Positions 5,437 through 5,668 of a stretch of DNA of 5,668 nt are shown here, piece by piece. The stretch is from Comamonadaceae bacterium (GTDB lineage: Bacteria > Pseudomonadota > Gammaproteobacteria > Burkholderiales > Burkholderiaceae_C), in the NCBI GenBank assembly GCA_947458345.1, contig CANHBU010000148.1:1-5668 (forward strand). The letters run 5' to 3'. The notes beneath the pieces were generated by a model that searched no databases, was not told the DNA's origin, and saw only the letters and a list, made by a program, of their open reading frames with translations. How positions within the stretch are numbered: the stretch's first letter is position 1; every line of letters starts with the position of its first letter. The position numbers were made by a program, and so were the translations under genes.

Positions 5437-5668
5437 TCAGCCCTCGGTGTGTTCACCGCGTTTGAGCCGGTCCCGGCTGTTCGATAGATGGGTGCGCATC
5501 GCCGCCCGCGCCGCCTCTGCGTCTTGCGCCACGATCGCGTTGAAGATGCTCTCGTGCTCCAGATTGACCCGCCTGAGATAGGCCTGTTGCTCCGCTGTGG
5601 GGCCGGTGGTGTCTTGCAGCCTGCGGCGCGGGATCACCGCCAGTCCCAGCGAGCCCATCAGGTCCACG
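5437..5668 (-). CDS. GntR/FadR-family transcriptional regulator, C-terminal part only
   Basis: The frame is open at the right edge and gives the last 76 codons, counting the stop (TGA at 5439-5437). The visible sequence is the end of an FCD ligand-binding domain: a helix with EQQAYLRRVNLEHESIFNAI, then AIVAQDAEAARAAMRTHL with the His that FCD domains commonly use near their bound metal or ligand, and a short tail SRDRLKRGEHTEG. The N-terminal winged-helix DNA-binding domain would lie beyond the window, about 150 or more residues away. The gene is upstream of gudD on the same strand, so it may be the operon's own regulator, with an aldarate or pathway intermediate as effector; that is inference. 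Family assignment is fairly safe despite truncation, but the DNA-binding half is unseen and the subgroup cannot be named. Confidence 0.8.
   Translation of the reverse strand, partial: VDLMGSLGLAVIPRRRLQDTTGPTAEQQAYLRRVNLEHESIFNAIVAQDAEAARAAMRTHLSNSRDRLKRGEHTEG

Noticed and set aside
1..5668. CRISPR arrays, tRNA genes, insertion sequences, phage or defence genes
   Set aside because: No regularly spaced repeats, cloverleaf-like stretches, transposase motifs or unusual-composition genes were seen; all long frames belong to the catabolic operon.

Overview
The window is a compact aldarate (D-glucarate/galactarate) catabolic operon. It comes from a high-GC betaproteobacterium, most likely Burkholderiales of the Comamonadaceae type. 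The assignment rests on GC-rich codon use, a Bug/TctC-type periplasmic binding protein embedded among catabolic genes, and the mix of families present; no rRNA or other phylogenetic marker is in view. Every gene I can support lies on the minus strand, so transcription runs from high to low coordinates.

Layout in transcription order: (1) the last 76 codons, counting the stop, of a GntR/FadR-type regulator (FCD domain), cut by the right edge (5437-5668); (2) a 131-nt gap holding an interrupted inverted repeat and a possible operator/promoter; (3) gudD, glucarate dehydratase (3968-5305); (4) a Bug/TctC solute-binding protein with a signal peptide (2935-3915); (5) garR, tartronate semialdehyde reductase (1998-2882); (6) a 150-nt gap containing three REP-like palindromes in alternating orientation; (7) ttuD-type glycerate 2-kinase (570-1847); (8) garL, 2-dehydro-3-deoxyglucarate aldolase, cut by the left edge (1-555).

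Together the enzymes make a full route: glucarate -> 5-keto-4-deoxyglucarate (GudD) -> pyruvate + tartronate semialdehyde (GarL) -> D-glycerate (GarR) -> 2-phosphoglycerate (TtuD-type kinase), which enters lower glycolysis. The binding protein probably captures the aldarate or a related carboxylate in the periplasm, and the partial regulator probably controls the operon; both roles are inferred from context.

The pathway is known biochemistry and I see no wholly new system. The least expected features are the REP-like mosaic in the garR-ttuD gap, whose stems differ by compensatory changes, and the absence of a Shine-Dalgarno sequence before gudD, where a possible promoter/operator lies directly against the start codon. 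No gap exceeds 300 bases, and I found no tRNA, rRNA, CRISPR array, insertion sequence or phage gene.
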